From assembly GCF_036688685.1 (NCBI RefSeq), contig NZ_JAQQPS010000011.1, forward strand, positions 62,001 to 126,000: 64,000 nt of DNA, written 5' to 3'. The notes beneath the pieces were generated by a model that worked only from the letters and a program-made list of their open reading frames with translations, was not told where the DNA came from and ran no database searches. Below, piece by piece: positions 53,072 through 61,404 of the stretch (the first letter of the stretch is position 1; each line of letters begins with the position of its first letter). Origin of the DNA: JALYUM01 sp036688685 (GTDB taxonomy: Bacteria; Pseudomonadota; Gammaproteobacteria; Burkholderiales; Burkholderiaceae_D). Position numbers and translations under genes: made by a program.

Positions 53072-56029
53072 ATGCATACTTCGTCAGACATTTCCACCAA
53101 TCCACAGCACGGCACGCCAGGTATGCCCGGTGCGGCGGTCGACACCAGCGCTGCCGCAATCGCGGCGCGTGGTGACTACCGCATCATCCGCCGCAACGGC
53201 GCCGTGGTTGCGTTCGAGCCATCGAAGATCTCGGTCGCCATGACCAAGGCTTTCCTGGCCGTCGCCGGCGGCCATGGCGCCGTGTCGGCACGCATCCGTG
53301 AACTGGTGGAAGGCTTGACGGCCAATGTCGTGACGGCCCTGGTGCGGCGCCAGCCAACCGGCGGCACCTTCCATATTGAAGATGTGCAGGATCAGGTCGA
53401 ACTGTCCTTGATGCGTTCGGGCGAGCATGATGTGGCCCGTGCTTACGTGCTGTACCGCGCCAAGCAGATGGAAGAACGCAGGGTTGCCAAAGAAGCGCAG
53501 GGCGGTTCCGCCGTCGTGGCGCCACAAATCACGGTGGTGGAAAACGGCGTGCGCCGCACCCTCGACATGAGCGCCGTCACCGGCCTGATCAACGCCGCCT
53601 GCGTCGGCCTGGAAAAGCACGTCGATGCCGACGCCATCCTCGCCGAAACCCTGAAAAACCTGTACGACGGCGTGCCCGTCGAAGAGCTGCACAAGTCGGC
53701 CATCCTGGCCGCCCGCGCCCTGATGGAAAAAGACCCGGCCTACAGCCAGGTCACGGCCCGCATCCTGCTGCACACCATCCGCAAGGAAGTGTTCGGCAAG
53801 GACGTTGCGCAAGCCAACGCCGCGGCCCAGTACCTGACGTATTTCCCTGAATACATCGCCAAGGGTATCGCCAACGACTTGCTGGACAAGGAACTGGCCA
53901 CCTTCGACCTGGCGCGCCTGGCCAAGGCCATCGTCGCCGACCGCGATTTGCAGTTCGGCTACATCGGCCTGCAAACCCTGTATGACCGTTATTTCCTGCA
54001 CGTGCGTGACGTGCGCATCGAAATGCCACAGGCCTTCTACATGCGCGTCGCGATGGGGCTGTCCCTGCGCGAAGCGGACCGCGAAGCGCGCGCCATCGAG
54101 TTTTACAACCTGCTGTCGTCGTTTGACTTCATGAGCTCGACGCCAACCCTGTTCAATGCCGGTACGCTGCGCTCGCAACTGTCGTCGTGCTATCTGACCA
54201 CCGTGTCGGATGACCTGGAAGGCATCTACGACGCCATCAAGGACAACGCGCTGCTGGCCAAATACGCCGGCGGCCTGGGCAATGACTGGACGCCAGTGCG
54301 CGCCTTGGGCGCCCACATCAAGGGCACCAACGGCAAATCGCAAGGCGTGGTGCCGTTCCTGAAAGTGGTCAACGACACGGCAGTGGCCGTGAACCAGGGC
54401 GGCAAGCGCAAGGGCGCCGTCTGCGCCTACCTGGAAACCTGGCACATGGACATCGAGGAATTCCTCGACCTGCGCAAGAACACGGGCGACGATCGCCGCC
54501 GCACCCACGACATGAACACGGCCAACTGGATTCCGGACATGTTCATGAAGCGCGTGATGGAAAAGGGCGACTGGACGCTGTTCTCGCCATCCGAAACGCC
54601 CGATTTGCACGACAAGGTCGGCAAGGCATTCGAAGCGGCATACCTCGGCTACGAAGCCAAGGCCGCTGCCGGCGAAATGCGCGTGTTCAAAAAGATCGCC
54701 GCGCTCGACCTGTGGCGCAAGATGCTGTCGATGCTGTTTGAAACGGGCCACCCATGGATCACGTTCAAGGATCCATGCAACATCCGTTCGCCGCAGCAAC
54801 ACGTCGGCGTTGTCCACAGCTCGAACCTGTGCACCGAAATCACCCTGAACACCAGCAGCGATGAAATCGCCGTCTGCAACCTCGGTTCGATCAACATGCC
54901 TGCCCACATGAAAGAGGGCAAGCTGGACGCGGTCAAGCTGCAAAAGACGGTGCGTACCGCGATGCGCATGCTGGACAACGTCATCGACATCAATTATTAC
55001 GCGGTCGAGAAGGCGCGCAATTCGAATATGCGCCACCGCCCGGTCGGCATGGGCATCATGGGCTTCCAGGATTGCCTGCACATGATGCGCATTCCGTACG
55101 CCTCGAACGAAGCAGTCACCTTCGCCGATACGTCGATGGAAACGGTGTGCTACTACGCCTACCTGGCTTCGACCGAACTGGCCGAAGAGCGCGGCCGCTA
55201 CGAGTCGTATGCCGGTTCGCTGTGGGACCGTGGCATCCTGCCGCAAGACTCGGTTCAATTGCTGGCGGACGAGCGCGGCGGCTACCTCGAGCAGGACATG
55301 AGTTCCAGCATGGACTGGACCCTGGTGCGCGACCGTATTAAACAGTTCGGCATGCGCAACTCGAATTGCGTGGCAATTGCCCCGACCGCCACCATTTCGA
55401 ACATCATCGGCGTGTCGGCCTGCATCGAGCCAACGTTCCAGAATCTGTATGTGAAATCGAATCTGTCCGGCGAATTCACCGACATCAATGCCTATCTGGT
55501 GCGTGATTTGAAGGCGCGTGACCTGTGGGATGAAGTCATGATTTCCGACCTGAAATATTTCGACGGTTCGCTGGCGAAGATCGACCGCATCCCGCAAGAC
55601 CTGCGCGATCTGTACGCGACGGCCTTCGAAGTCGAGCCGAAGTGGATCGTTGAAGCTGCTTCGCGCCGCCAGAAGTGGATCGATCAGGCCCAGTCGCTGA
55701 ACATCTATATGGCTGGTGCGTCGGGCAAGAAACTGGACGAAACCTATAAGCTGGCATGGCTGCGTGGCCTGAAAACCACATACTACCTGCGCACCATTGC
55801 TGCGACGCACATGGAAAAATCGACGTCCCGTACCGGCGCGCTGAACGCGGTGAACGTGGATGGCGGCGCGTCTGGTCCGTTGATGAATGCACCGGCTGCC
55901 GCGCCTGTAGCAGCTGCCGCATTTTCTGCGGTGGTATCGACGCTGCCGGCGACGACGGAAGAAGATGGCGAAGCATGCTATCTGCGTCCTGGTGACGACG
56001 GTTTCGAGGAATGCGAAGCGTGTCAGTAA
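53072..56029 (+). CDS. nrdA: Class Ia ribonucleotide reductase large subunit
   Basis: The 985-residue protein reduces ribonucleoside diphosphates to deoxy forms. It has an N-terminal ATP-cone (YRIIRRNGAVVAFEPSKISVAMTKAF), a second cone-like region (about 160-250), the active-site Cys residues in QLSSCYLTT, SSNLCTEITLNT and AVCNLGSINM, and a C-terminal shuttle pair in EECEACQ. It is longer than the E. coli enzyme because of the N-terminal additions. CTGGAGGCTTC precedes the ATG. nrdB follows after 110 bases. Confidence 0.95.
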   Translation: MHTSSDISTNPQHGTPGMPGAAVDTSAAAIAARGDYRIIRRNGAVVAFEPSKISVAMTKAFLAVAGGHGAVSARIRELVEGLTANVVTALVRRQPTGGTFHIEDVQDQVELSLMRSGEHDVARAYVLYRAKQMEERRVAKEAQGGSAVVAPQITVVENGVRRTLDMSAVTGLINAACVGLEKHVDADAILAETLKNLYDGVPVEELHKSAILAARALMEKDPAYSQVTARILLHTIRKEVFGKDVAQANAAAQYLTYFPEYIAKGIANDLLDKELATFDLARLAKAIVADRDLQFGYIGLQTLYDRYFLHVRDVRIEMPQAFYMRVAMGLSLREADREARAIEFYNLLSSFDFMSSTPTLFNAGTLRSQLSSCYLTTVSDDLEGIYDAIKDNALLAKYAGGLGNDWTPVRALGAHIKGTNGKSQGVVPFLKVVNDTAVAVNQGGKRKGAVCAYLETWHMDIEEFLDLRKNTGDDRRRTHDMNTANWIPDMFMKRVMEKGDWTLFSPSETPDLHDKVGKAFEAAYLGYEAKAAAGEMRVFKKIAALDLWRKMLSMLFETGHPWITFKDPCNIRSPQQHVGVVHSSNLCTEITLNTSSDEIAVCNLGSINMPAHMKEGKLDAVKLQKTVRTAMRMLDNVIDINYYAVEKARNSNMRHRPVGMGIMGFQDCLHMMRIPYASNEAVTFADTSMETVCYYAYLASTELAEERGRYESYAGSLWDRGILPQDSVQLLADERGGYLEQDMSSSMDWTLVRDRIKQFGMRNSNCVAIAPTATISNIIGVSACIEPTFQNLYVKSNLSGEFTDINAYLVRDLKARDLWDEVMISDLKYFDGSLAKIDRIPQDLRDLYATAFEVEPKWIVEAASRRQKWIDQAQSLNIYMAGASGKKLDETYKLAWLRGLKTTYYLRTIAATHMEKSTSRTGALNAVNVDGGASGPLMNAPAAAPVAAAAFSAVVSTLPATTEEDGEACYLRPGDDGFEECEACQ

Positions 56030-56139
56030 ATTGACAAGCGGGCTTGCTGGCCGGCGGCGCAAAGCGTTGACGGCCAGCGGATTTACTGAAATACACCATC
56101 GGCAAGGCCATTGTGGTTTTGCCCAAAGAAGGAACAAAC

Positions 56140-57252
56140 ATGCTGTCATGGGATGAAGAAACAAGCGCCCCCGCGCAAGCACCGGTAACGCCGGCCAATA
56201 TGGACGGCGCGCCTGTCGCCGCCGAGGCGGTCGCCAAGCGCGTCAATGCCGACGACAAGCGCATCATCAACGGCAAGACCGACGTGAACCAGCTGGTCCC
56301 GTTCAAATACAAATGGGCGTGGGACAAATACCTGGCCGGTTGCGCCAACCACTGGATGCCGCAGGAAGTGAACATGCAGCGCGACATCGAACTGTGGAAA
56401 AACCCGAATGGCCTGACCGATGACGAGCGTCGCCTGGTCAAGCGCAATCTCGGCTTTTTCGTCACCGCCGATTCGCTGGCCGCCAACAACATCGTGCTGG
56501 GCACCTATCGCCATATCACGGCGCCGGAATGCCGCCAGTACCTGCTGCGCCAGGCCTTCGAAGAAGCGATCCATACGCACGCTTACCAGTACATCGTCGA
56601 GTCCCTCGGCCTCGATGAGCAGGAAATTTTCAATGCTTACAACGAAGTAGCGTCGATCCGCAACAAGGACCAGTTTCTGATCCCGTTCATCGACACCCTG
56701 ACCGACCCGGCCTTCACCACCGGCACCACGGAAAACGACCAGAAGCTGCTCAAATCGCTGATCGTGTTTGCATGCCTGATGGAAGGCTTGTTCTTCTACG
56801 TCGGCTTTACCCAGATTCTGGCGCTGGGCCGGCAGAATAAAATGATGGGCGCGGCCGAGCAGTACCAGTACATCCTGCGCGACGAGTCGATGCACTGCAA
56901 TTTTGGTATCGACCTGATCAACACGATCAAGATGGAAAACCCGCTGCTGTGGACGCCAGCCTTCCGCGACGAGATCAAGGCCCTGTTCATGGAGGCCGTC
57001 GACCTCGAGTATGCCTACGCCGAAGACACCATGCCACGCGGCGTGCTGGGTCTGAATGCTGCCATGTTCAAGGGTTACCTGCGCTTCATCGCCAACCGCC
57101 GCGCGACGCAGATCGGCCTGGAGCCGCTGTTCCCGAACGAAGAAAACCCGTTCCCGTGGATGAGCGAAATGATCGACCTGAAGAAAGAACGCAACTTCTT
57201 CGAGACCCGCGTCACCGAGTACCAGACGGGTGGGGCGCTGAACTGGGAGTAA
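56140..57252 (+). CDS. nrdB: Class Ia ribonucleotide reductase small subunit
   Basis: The 370-residue di-iron protein makes the tyrosyl radical used by NrdA. The metal and radical residues are visible in AFEEAIHTHAYQYIV: Glu142, His145 and Tyr149, the last at the position of E. coli Tyr122. Further ligands lie in MEGLFFYVGF and RDESMHCNF. AAGGAACAAAC precedes ATG 56140; a GTG nine codons earlier is not needed. A strong terminator follows. Confidence 0.95.
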   Translation: MLSWDEETSAPAQAPVTPANMDGAPVAAEAVAKRVNADDKRIINGKTDVNQLVPFKYKWAWDKYLAGCANHWMPQEVNMQRDIELWKNPNGLTDDERRLVKRNLGFFVTADSLAANNIVLGTYRHITAPECRQYLLRQAFEEAIHTHAYQYIVESLGLDEQEIFNAYNEVASIRNKDQFLIPFIDTLTDPAFTTGTTENDQKLLKSLIVFACLMEGLFFYVGFTQILALGRQNKMMGAAEQYQYILRDESMHCNFGIDLINTIKMENPLLWTPAFRDEIKALFMEAVDLEYAYAEDTMPRGVLGLNAAMFKGYLRFIANRRATQIGLEPLFPNEENPFPWMSEMIDLKKERNFFETRVTEYQTGGALNWE

Positions 57253-57276
57253 GCCGGTTCGCGTCATTCTCAAAAA

Positions 57277-57307
57277 AACCCGGCCCAGCTGCGCCGGGTT
57301 TTTTTTT
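57277..57307 (+). terminator. Rho-independent terminator of nrdAB
   Basis: AACCCGGC and GCCGGGTT pair around an 8-base loop and are followed by a run of T, 24 bases after the nrdB stop. Confidence 0.93.
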
Positions 57308-57460
57308 GCTTTGATCGTTTGCCTTGGTGCACATAACTAACCGCTGCGCCAACCGCTCGATGGCGCAGGAAGGGACATGCAGCGCGAAACGGCAAACACC
57401 GTGGCTTGGCGGATCGACCCGCCGACCTTAGCGCTGATGCGTCAGAGCCCGCGCCTGACG

Positions 57461-58375
57461 TCATCCCGCATCAAGCGACGCCGGCGCGCGCCGCCTGACC
57501 CAGCCGCTCCAGCGTACCGGCTCCACCAGCGCCATGTGCGGCACCGTCAGTGCGGCCAGTCCGATAAATAGCCATCGGATCAGGCCCGCTTCGAGCGGCT
57601 GCGCGCGCCAGCAGTACGCAGCGGCAGCGCCAAGCAAGAGCGTGCCGAGCATGGGAAGCAGCGCGGTTCGACCGAGCCGCGCGGCCGGCCCGGCACCGGC
57701 GCCGACATAGTGCCAGGTGCGCACGATGTGGCGGGCGCTGTGCATGGCGCAAAAGAACACGGCGAACCCCAGAAGCGGCGGCGCCAGCAGGGCCAGTGCC
57801 GCCGTCGCCGCCATTTCAAGGCCGCTCAGCCAGTCGCTGCGCGCCTGCCAGACCACCGTCAGCGCCGTGGCCAGGAGCCACGGCCCGCTTAGTTGGTGCA
57901 ACACAGAAGCCTGCGCGCGAGCTGCCTGCGGCATCACCAGGCAGGCAAACAGACGCGCCATCTCCCCTTCATGTAGCAACGCCGGCAACACGATGACGGC
58001 GCCGCCAAACAGCAGTCGCGCCGTCACACCGGTGCCGCGCGCCGGATCGCCCGAAAAATGCAGCGCTGACAGCATCAGGAAGCTGGCCAGGAACAGTTGC
58101 GGCACGTACTGCCACAACAGCACCACCAACAGCGCCGTGCCCAGGTACGCCAGCACGAAGCCGCACCATCCGCGCATACCGCGCACACCGTACAGTTCCT
58201 CGGCGAACACCGGGTCGAGTGCGCCGTGCGGTACGCCGAGCAGCAAGATCAGTGCAGCCATCAGAAACAGCACGGCGGCGCCATCGGGCGCGGGGGCAAA
58301 GCCGGCGGCGGCGACGGCCGCAACGGCGAAGCCGATGGCACAAAACGACAATCCCTGGGCACGGAGCGCCGTCAT
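57461..58375 (-). CDS. blh: Brp/Blh-family beta-carotene 15,15'-dioxygenase
   Basis: The 304-residue membrane protein has about seven to eight helices and the Blh hallmark histidines in LGVPHGALDPVF, MLSALHFSGDP and CAMHSARHIVRTWHY plus LTVPHMALVEP. Blh cuts beta-carotene into two retinal molecules, the chromophore of the rhodopsin encoded upstream on the same strand. ATG 58375 overlaps the stop of a 44-codon ORF (ATGA). A TTG-started reading from 58519 would add a Cys/Ser-rich segment with no helix and is rejected. No beta-carotene synthesis gene is in the window. Confidence 0.88.
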   Translation of the reverse strand: MTALRAQGLSFCAIGFAVAAVAAAGFAPAPDGAAVLFLMAALILLLGVPHGALDPVFAEELYGVRGMRGWCGFVLAYLGTALLVVLLWQYVPQLFLASFLMLSALHFSGDPARGTGVTARLLFGGAVIVLPALLHEGEMARLFACLVMPQAARAQASVLHQLSGPWLLATALTVVWQARSDWLSGLEMAATAALALLAPPLLGFAVFFCAMHSARHIVRTWHYVGAGAGPAARLGRTALLPMLGTLLLGAAAAYCWRAQPLEAGLIRWLFIGLAALTVPHMALVEPVRWSGWVRRRAPASLDAG

Positions 58376-58506
58376 GGCGCAGACGCGGCGCTGCGACGCG
58401 CCGCCCGATCGGCGAGTGCAGCGGGCAGATGACGCAGGGTCGGCGCAGCAATGACGGGCGTTGGAAGCAGCACCTGACCAGCTAGTAAGACAGCACGCGG
58501 GTACAT
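58372..58506 (-). CDS. 44-residue ORF between rhodopsin and blh
   Basis: The frame begins MYPRAVLLAGQVLLPTPVIA and ends RRSAASAP. A GGAG ribosome site lies 8 bases before its ATG, while blh itself has no separate site, and the stop overlaps the blh start as ATGA. So ribosomes that translate this ORF would feed blh. The N-terminal half is hydrophobic, the rest Ala/Arg-rich. I recognise no family; it may be a coupling leader rather than a working protein. Confidence 0.45.
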   Translation of the reverse strand: MYPRAVLLAGQVLLPTPVIAAPTLRHLPAALADRAARRSAASAP

Positions 58507-58524
58507 TGTTTTGCTCCAACGATT

Positions 58525-58557
58525 AAAAAATTCCACTGGGGCTCGTGGCCCCCGTGG
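58525..58557 (-). terminator. Hairpin with T-run between rhodopsin and blh
   Basis: On the minus strand CCACGGGGGC, a 5-base loop and GCCCCAGTGG form a stem with one mismatch, followed by AATTTTTT. It lies about 30 bases after the rhodopsin stop. It looks like a terminator or attenuator that would let only part of the transcripts reach blh. Confidence 0.65.
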
Positions 58558-58585
58558 ATCATGCGCTCACCTCCCAACGTTGCGC

Positions 58586-59368
58586 TCAGGCGCCAATCTT
58601 GCGTTCGCCAGACGACACGGACACATGCTCGTCGGAGGCAGATTTGCGCACCGCAATCATGTAGACAAGTACCCCAAACACCGCTTTTGCGACGATGTCA
58701 GCGATCGTGTATCCCACCTGGACAGCCGTGGTGGCGGCACCGCCGGTGAAGCCGATCATCGGGAACACGAACACCACCGGGTAGAAGCACCACGACACCA
58801 CGGTCAGCCAGCGTGCAGCGCTGATCAAGCCGCGCGCTGATTCCGGTTGCGAGGCGATCGACCTTTTCAAGCCGACGAACAAGTCGTAGACAATAATGAC
58901 GAAGGGAATCATGGCAAGCGCCCACCAGAGCCAGCGCGTGCCTGGGACGGCGGAAATTTCACCGGGATAGCCAAGCACGACCATCAGCGCTGCCAAGAAG
59001 CCCAGCTTGGTCCCTTTCGCCACCGTCTCGGCCGGCGACAAACGCATCACCAGAATCAGTTCGATCAACAGCAGCGGTACCGTTAGCAGCCAGTCGACGT
59101 AGCGGTAGGCGTCGTTGAATTTGGCGCCCGTGGCTGCCACCTGGCCTGCCGTCACCGTGTACGATGCTTCCCACGAGGCGAAAATACGCACGTAGTGATA
59201 GGCCGCGATCAGCGTGACGATACCGGTGATGGTAATGGCAGTCTTGTAGGTGGACGCCACCTGGGAACGACCCAGAAAAAAGAATACCGTGGCCGCTCCC
59301 ATGACGGCGATGGCAAATGAAAATGCGTTAAAAACAAGTTCGTACTGGTCTAATGTGATGCTTTCCAT
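58586..59368 (-). CDS. Proteorhodopsin-like light-driven proton pump
   Basis: The 260-residue protein has seven predicted helices. Helix C holds RYVDWLLTVPLLLIE, giving the proton-pump triad Asp92, Thr96, Glu103 (proteorhodopsin Asp97, Thr101, Glu108). Helix G holds the retinal Schiff-base Lys228 in ADIVAKAVFG. His58 in AYHYVRIF matches the His75 partner of the proton acceptor. Leu100 is at the tuning site (Leu105 of green-absorbing types). The residues predict an outward proton pump that absorbs green light. AGGAGACTTT precedes the ATG. The blh gene for making retinal lies downstream on the same strand. Confidence 0.93.
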   Translation of the reverse strand: MESITLDQYELVFNAFSFAIAVMGAATVFFFLGRSQVASTYKTAITITGIVTLIAAYHYVRIFASWEASYTVTAGQVAATGAKFNDAYRYVDWLLTVPLLLIELILVMRLSPAETVAKGTKLGFLAALMVVLGYPGEISAVPGTRWLWWALAMIPFVIIVYDLFVGLKRSIASQPESARGLISAARWLTVVSWCFYPVVFVFPMIGFTGGAATTAVQVGYTIADIVAKAVFGVLVYMIAVRKSASDEHVSVSSGERKIGA

Positions 59369-59622
59369 AAAGTCTCCTGTTCTTTCGAGTTCATAAGCTG
59401 ATTATTGTTATTCCGCTTCAAAAAGAATCCTTCACGGATCCGCCTCCTTCTCCTCATATCAAAGCCATTATTCGATGTGGCTATCGACAGCACGCGCACC
59501 AAAGACTCGAACACTACTACGCAGGCATCGAATTCCCCATTGCAGCATGCAATGCGGCACCGCTCCCGTGTTCTTCGAGCATTCCAATACGCATTGGATG
59601 TTGTCATTGCTTGCTATCGAGT
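59369..59622. other. Promoter and leader region of the rhodopsin gene
   Basis: The 254-base gap between the sigma-factor stop and the rhodopsin start has no gene of normal size. On the minus strand an AGGAGAAGGAGG purine run lies about 90 bases before the rhodopsin ATG, and a 14-codon frame starting MNSKEQETL overlaps the rhodopsin start. No promoter could be assigned with confidence. Confidence 0.4.
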
Positions 59623-60273
59623 TCAAACAGACTTCATTGAAATGGCTTTGCTCATGATTGGACGTATTTCGGAACCAATAGTTGCACGCGCACGAAAAAT
59701 AAGTGATCGTATCGTGCTGATCGGCATCAATAGTTGTTCTGCAATTTCTTGGTAACTCAATTCATCGCGCTCGCGCAGCAGGAAAGCACTGCGCATACTT
59801 GGCGACAAATTAGCGATCGACTGGTCAATTCCGGCTGCCAACTGTGCACCCATCAAATATTCGTCCGGGCCGGGCGCCAAACCCTGCCAGTTGGCATTTT
59901 CCAGCGGCGTCATCGTTTCAAGCAGCAGATCCATCGGAATCGCGTTTTCGGCGCGCGCCTGCCCGTCCCTGAAATAGGTGGTGGTGAGGTTTCGTGCGAT
60001 CGCGTGCAGCCAGGTTGAGAAGGCGCTTTCGAAACGGAACCCTGGCAAGTTGCGGTAGGCGCGCAGGAATGCTTCCTGGGTCAGTTCCTCGGCCACTGCG
60101 GCATTGCCCACCGAGGTGTTGATCAGCGCCGCCACACGGCGCTGGTATTTCGTCACCAGCACTTCAAAGGCGCGCAGGTCACCCTCGCAAAAGCGGCGGA
60201 TCAGTGTGTCGTCGACTTTGCCAATCTCAGAGAGTGCAGGCCGCTGACACGTCTTTAATAATGTTGACATCAT
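59623..60273 (-). CDS. ECF-type RNA polymerase sigma factor
   Basis: The 216-residue protein has region 2 (LIRRFCEGDLRAFEVLVTKYQRRV; AEELTQEAFLRAYRNLPGFRFESAFSTWLHAIARN) and region 4 (ANLSPSMRSAFLLRERDELSYQEIAEQLLMPISTIRSLIFRARATI), the RpoE-like ECF layout. No anti-sigma gene adjoins. It is read toward the rhodopsin gene, so it may be co-transcribed with it or control it. AGGAGAC lies right before two ATG codons; the second, at 60270, has better spacing. A sigma-70-like TTGACT-N18-TATTGT lies upstream. Confidence 0.9.
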   Translation of the reverse strand: MMSTLLKTCQRPALSEIGKVDDTLIRRFCEGDLRAFEVLVTKYQRRVAALINTSVGNAAVAEELTQEAFLRAYRNLPGFRFESAFSTWLHAIARNLTTTYFRDGQARAENAIPMDLLLETMTPLENANWQGLAPGPDEYLMGAQLAAGIDQSIANLSPSMRSAFLLRERDELSYQEIAEQLLMPISTIRSLIFRARATIGSEIRPIMSKAISMKSV

Positions 60274-60755
60274 GTCTCCTCGTACAAGCGTCTCCGGCTT
60301 ATATCAATCGGTCGTCTCTTTATTTCTAAAACGACACAATAGTAACTTAGTTTCGACAAAGTCAAAGCGGTTCCGGGCGATCAATGCAAAGCATTCCAAA
60401 TTTTTATCCGTTGCACATATTCACAGTTGCCAATAAAAAATAGCGCGCCGCCCCATTGGTAACAATGTTCGCAGAAATTATCATTTACCTGTCCATTCAT
60501 TTCGGATAGGGAAGTTAAGACCTATGCAAGAGAGTTCATTGACCCAATATTGAACCGATATTTTAATGTCATGTTTAAAATGCAACTGCGCGCAAGGTTT
60601 TTGAGCGCATAATCGCTACGACATGTGCCGAGAACATGTTTAATTCCATATGCATAGATCTAATTCTGGAACGTGTCACATAGAAAATTTCAGGCCGCTT
60701 ATTTTTCGGCTTCTATTATTTTTGTAGCATCACTTTTTCCTTAAAGGAACTGGCA
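60274..60755. other. AT-rich divergent promoter region (482 bases)
   Basis: No gene is seen. The stretch separates the sigma factor and fasciclin genes and should hold the promoters of both. It is clearly richer in A and T than the rest of the window. Confidence 0.6.
60668..60695 (+). promoter_or_regulatory. Candidate ECF-sigma promoter of the fasciclin gene
   Basis: GGAAC is followed after 17 bases by TCAGG, close in sequence and spacing to RpoE-type promoters (GGAACTT, 15-16 bases, TCTGA). It lies about 60 bases before the fasciclin ATG. The -10 part is weak. Confidence 0.35.
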
Positions 60756-61211
60756 ATGAAAAAAATTCTGATGGCACTCTCTCTGTCTCTGGCATTTGGT
60801 GTTGCGCAAGCGGCAGATATTGTCGATACGGCCAAGGCGGCGGGCTCATTCAATACCCTGGTGAGCGCAATCGAAGCCGCTGGCCTGGTCGATACACTCA
60901 AGGGCGCCGGTCCATTCACCGTGTTTGCACCGACCGACGCCGCATTCGCAAAAATCCCGAAGGCGAAGCTCCATGCCTTACTCAAGGATAAGGCTGCGCT
61001 GACCAAGGTGCTGACGTACCACGTTGTGGCAGGCAAGGTGATGGCAGCCGATGTCAAGCCGGGCGCCGTCCCAACGGTACAGGGCAGCAAGCTCACGGTG
61101 AGCGTGAAGGCTGGAAAAGTCATGGTCGACAAAGCCCACGTGACGAAGACCGATATCGCTGCCGACAATGGCGTGATCCATGTGATCGACACGGTCCTCA
61201 TGCCAAAGTAA
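60756..61211 (+). CDS. Exported single-domain fasciclin (FAS1) protein
   Basis: The 151-residue protein has a signal peptide (cleaved near VAQAAD) and one FAS1 domain with the H1 motif GPFTVFAPTDAAFAKIP and the H2 motif VLTYHVVAGKVMA, ending VIHVIDTVLMPK. FAS1 proteins are exported adhesion-like proteins; in several bacteria they are co-regulated with ECF sigma factors. AAAGGAACTGGCA precedes the ATG. It is divergent from the sigma-factor gene and closed by its own terminator. Confidence 0.92.
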   Translation: MKKILMALSLSLAFGVAQAADIVDTAKAAGSFNTLVSAIEAAGLVDTLKGAGPFTVFAPTDAAFAKIPKAKLHALLKDKAALTKVLTYHVVAGKVMAADVKPGAVPTVQGSKLTVSVKAGKVMVDKAHVTKTDIAADNGVIHVIDTVLMPK

Positions 61212-61283
61212 CTGGCCGTCGTTCAGGTGCTGGCCTCCTGCACGGTGCCAGTCAGGACGAGGAAACACCGGGCTTCGGCTGCC

Positions 61284-61316
61284 ATGCCGTTCAGTTAATA
61301 CTGAGCGGCATTTTTA
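61284..61316 (+). terminator. Rho-independent terminator of the fasciclin gene
   Basis: ATGCCGTTCAG and CTGAGCGGCAT pair over 11 positions (one G-T) around a 6-base loop, then TTTTTAT. Confidence 0.88.
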
Positions 61317-61404
61317 TGTCGGTCTTGTAAACGCCGAGGTTTGCTGTTGAAGGGTTCTAACAGTTAGCCCGGAACTTAATTAAGCATGGCTAGTCATATT
61401 CAAT

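Noticed and set aside
53084..56182. Very long open frame (1,032 codons) on the minus strand
   Set aside because: It is antisense to nrdA, has no family motif, and reflects high GC at third positions.
57461..58519. Longer Blh start at 58519 (TTG)
   Set aside because: The added 48 residues are Cys/Ser/Arg-rich without helix, unlike Blh, and a good small ORF with GGAG occupies that stretch.
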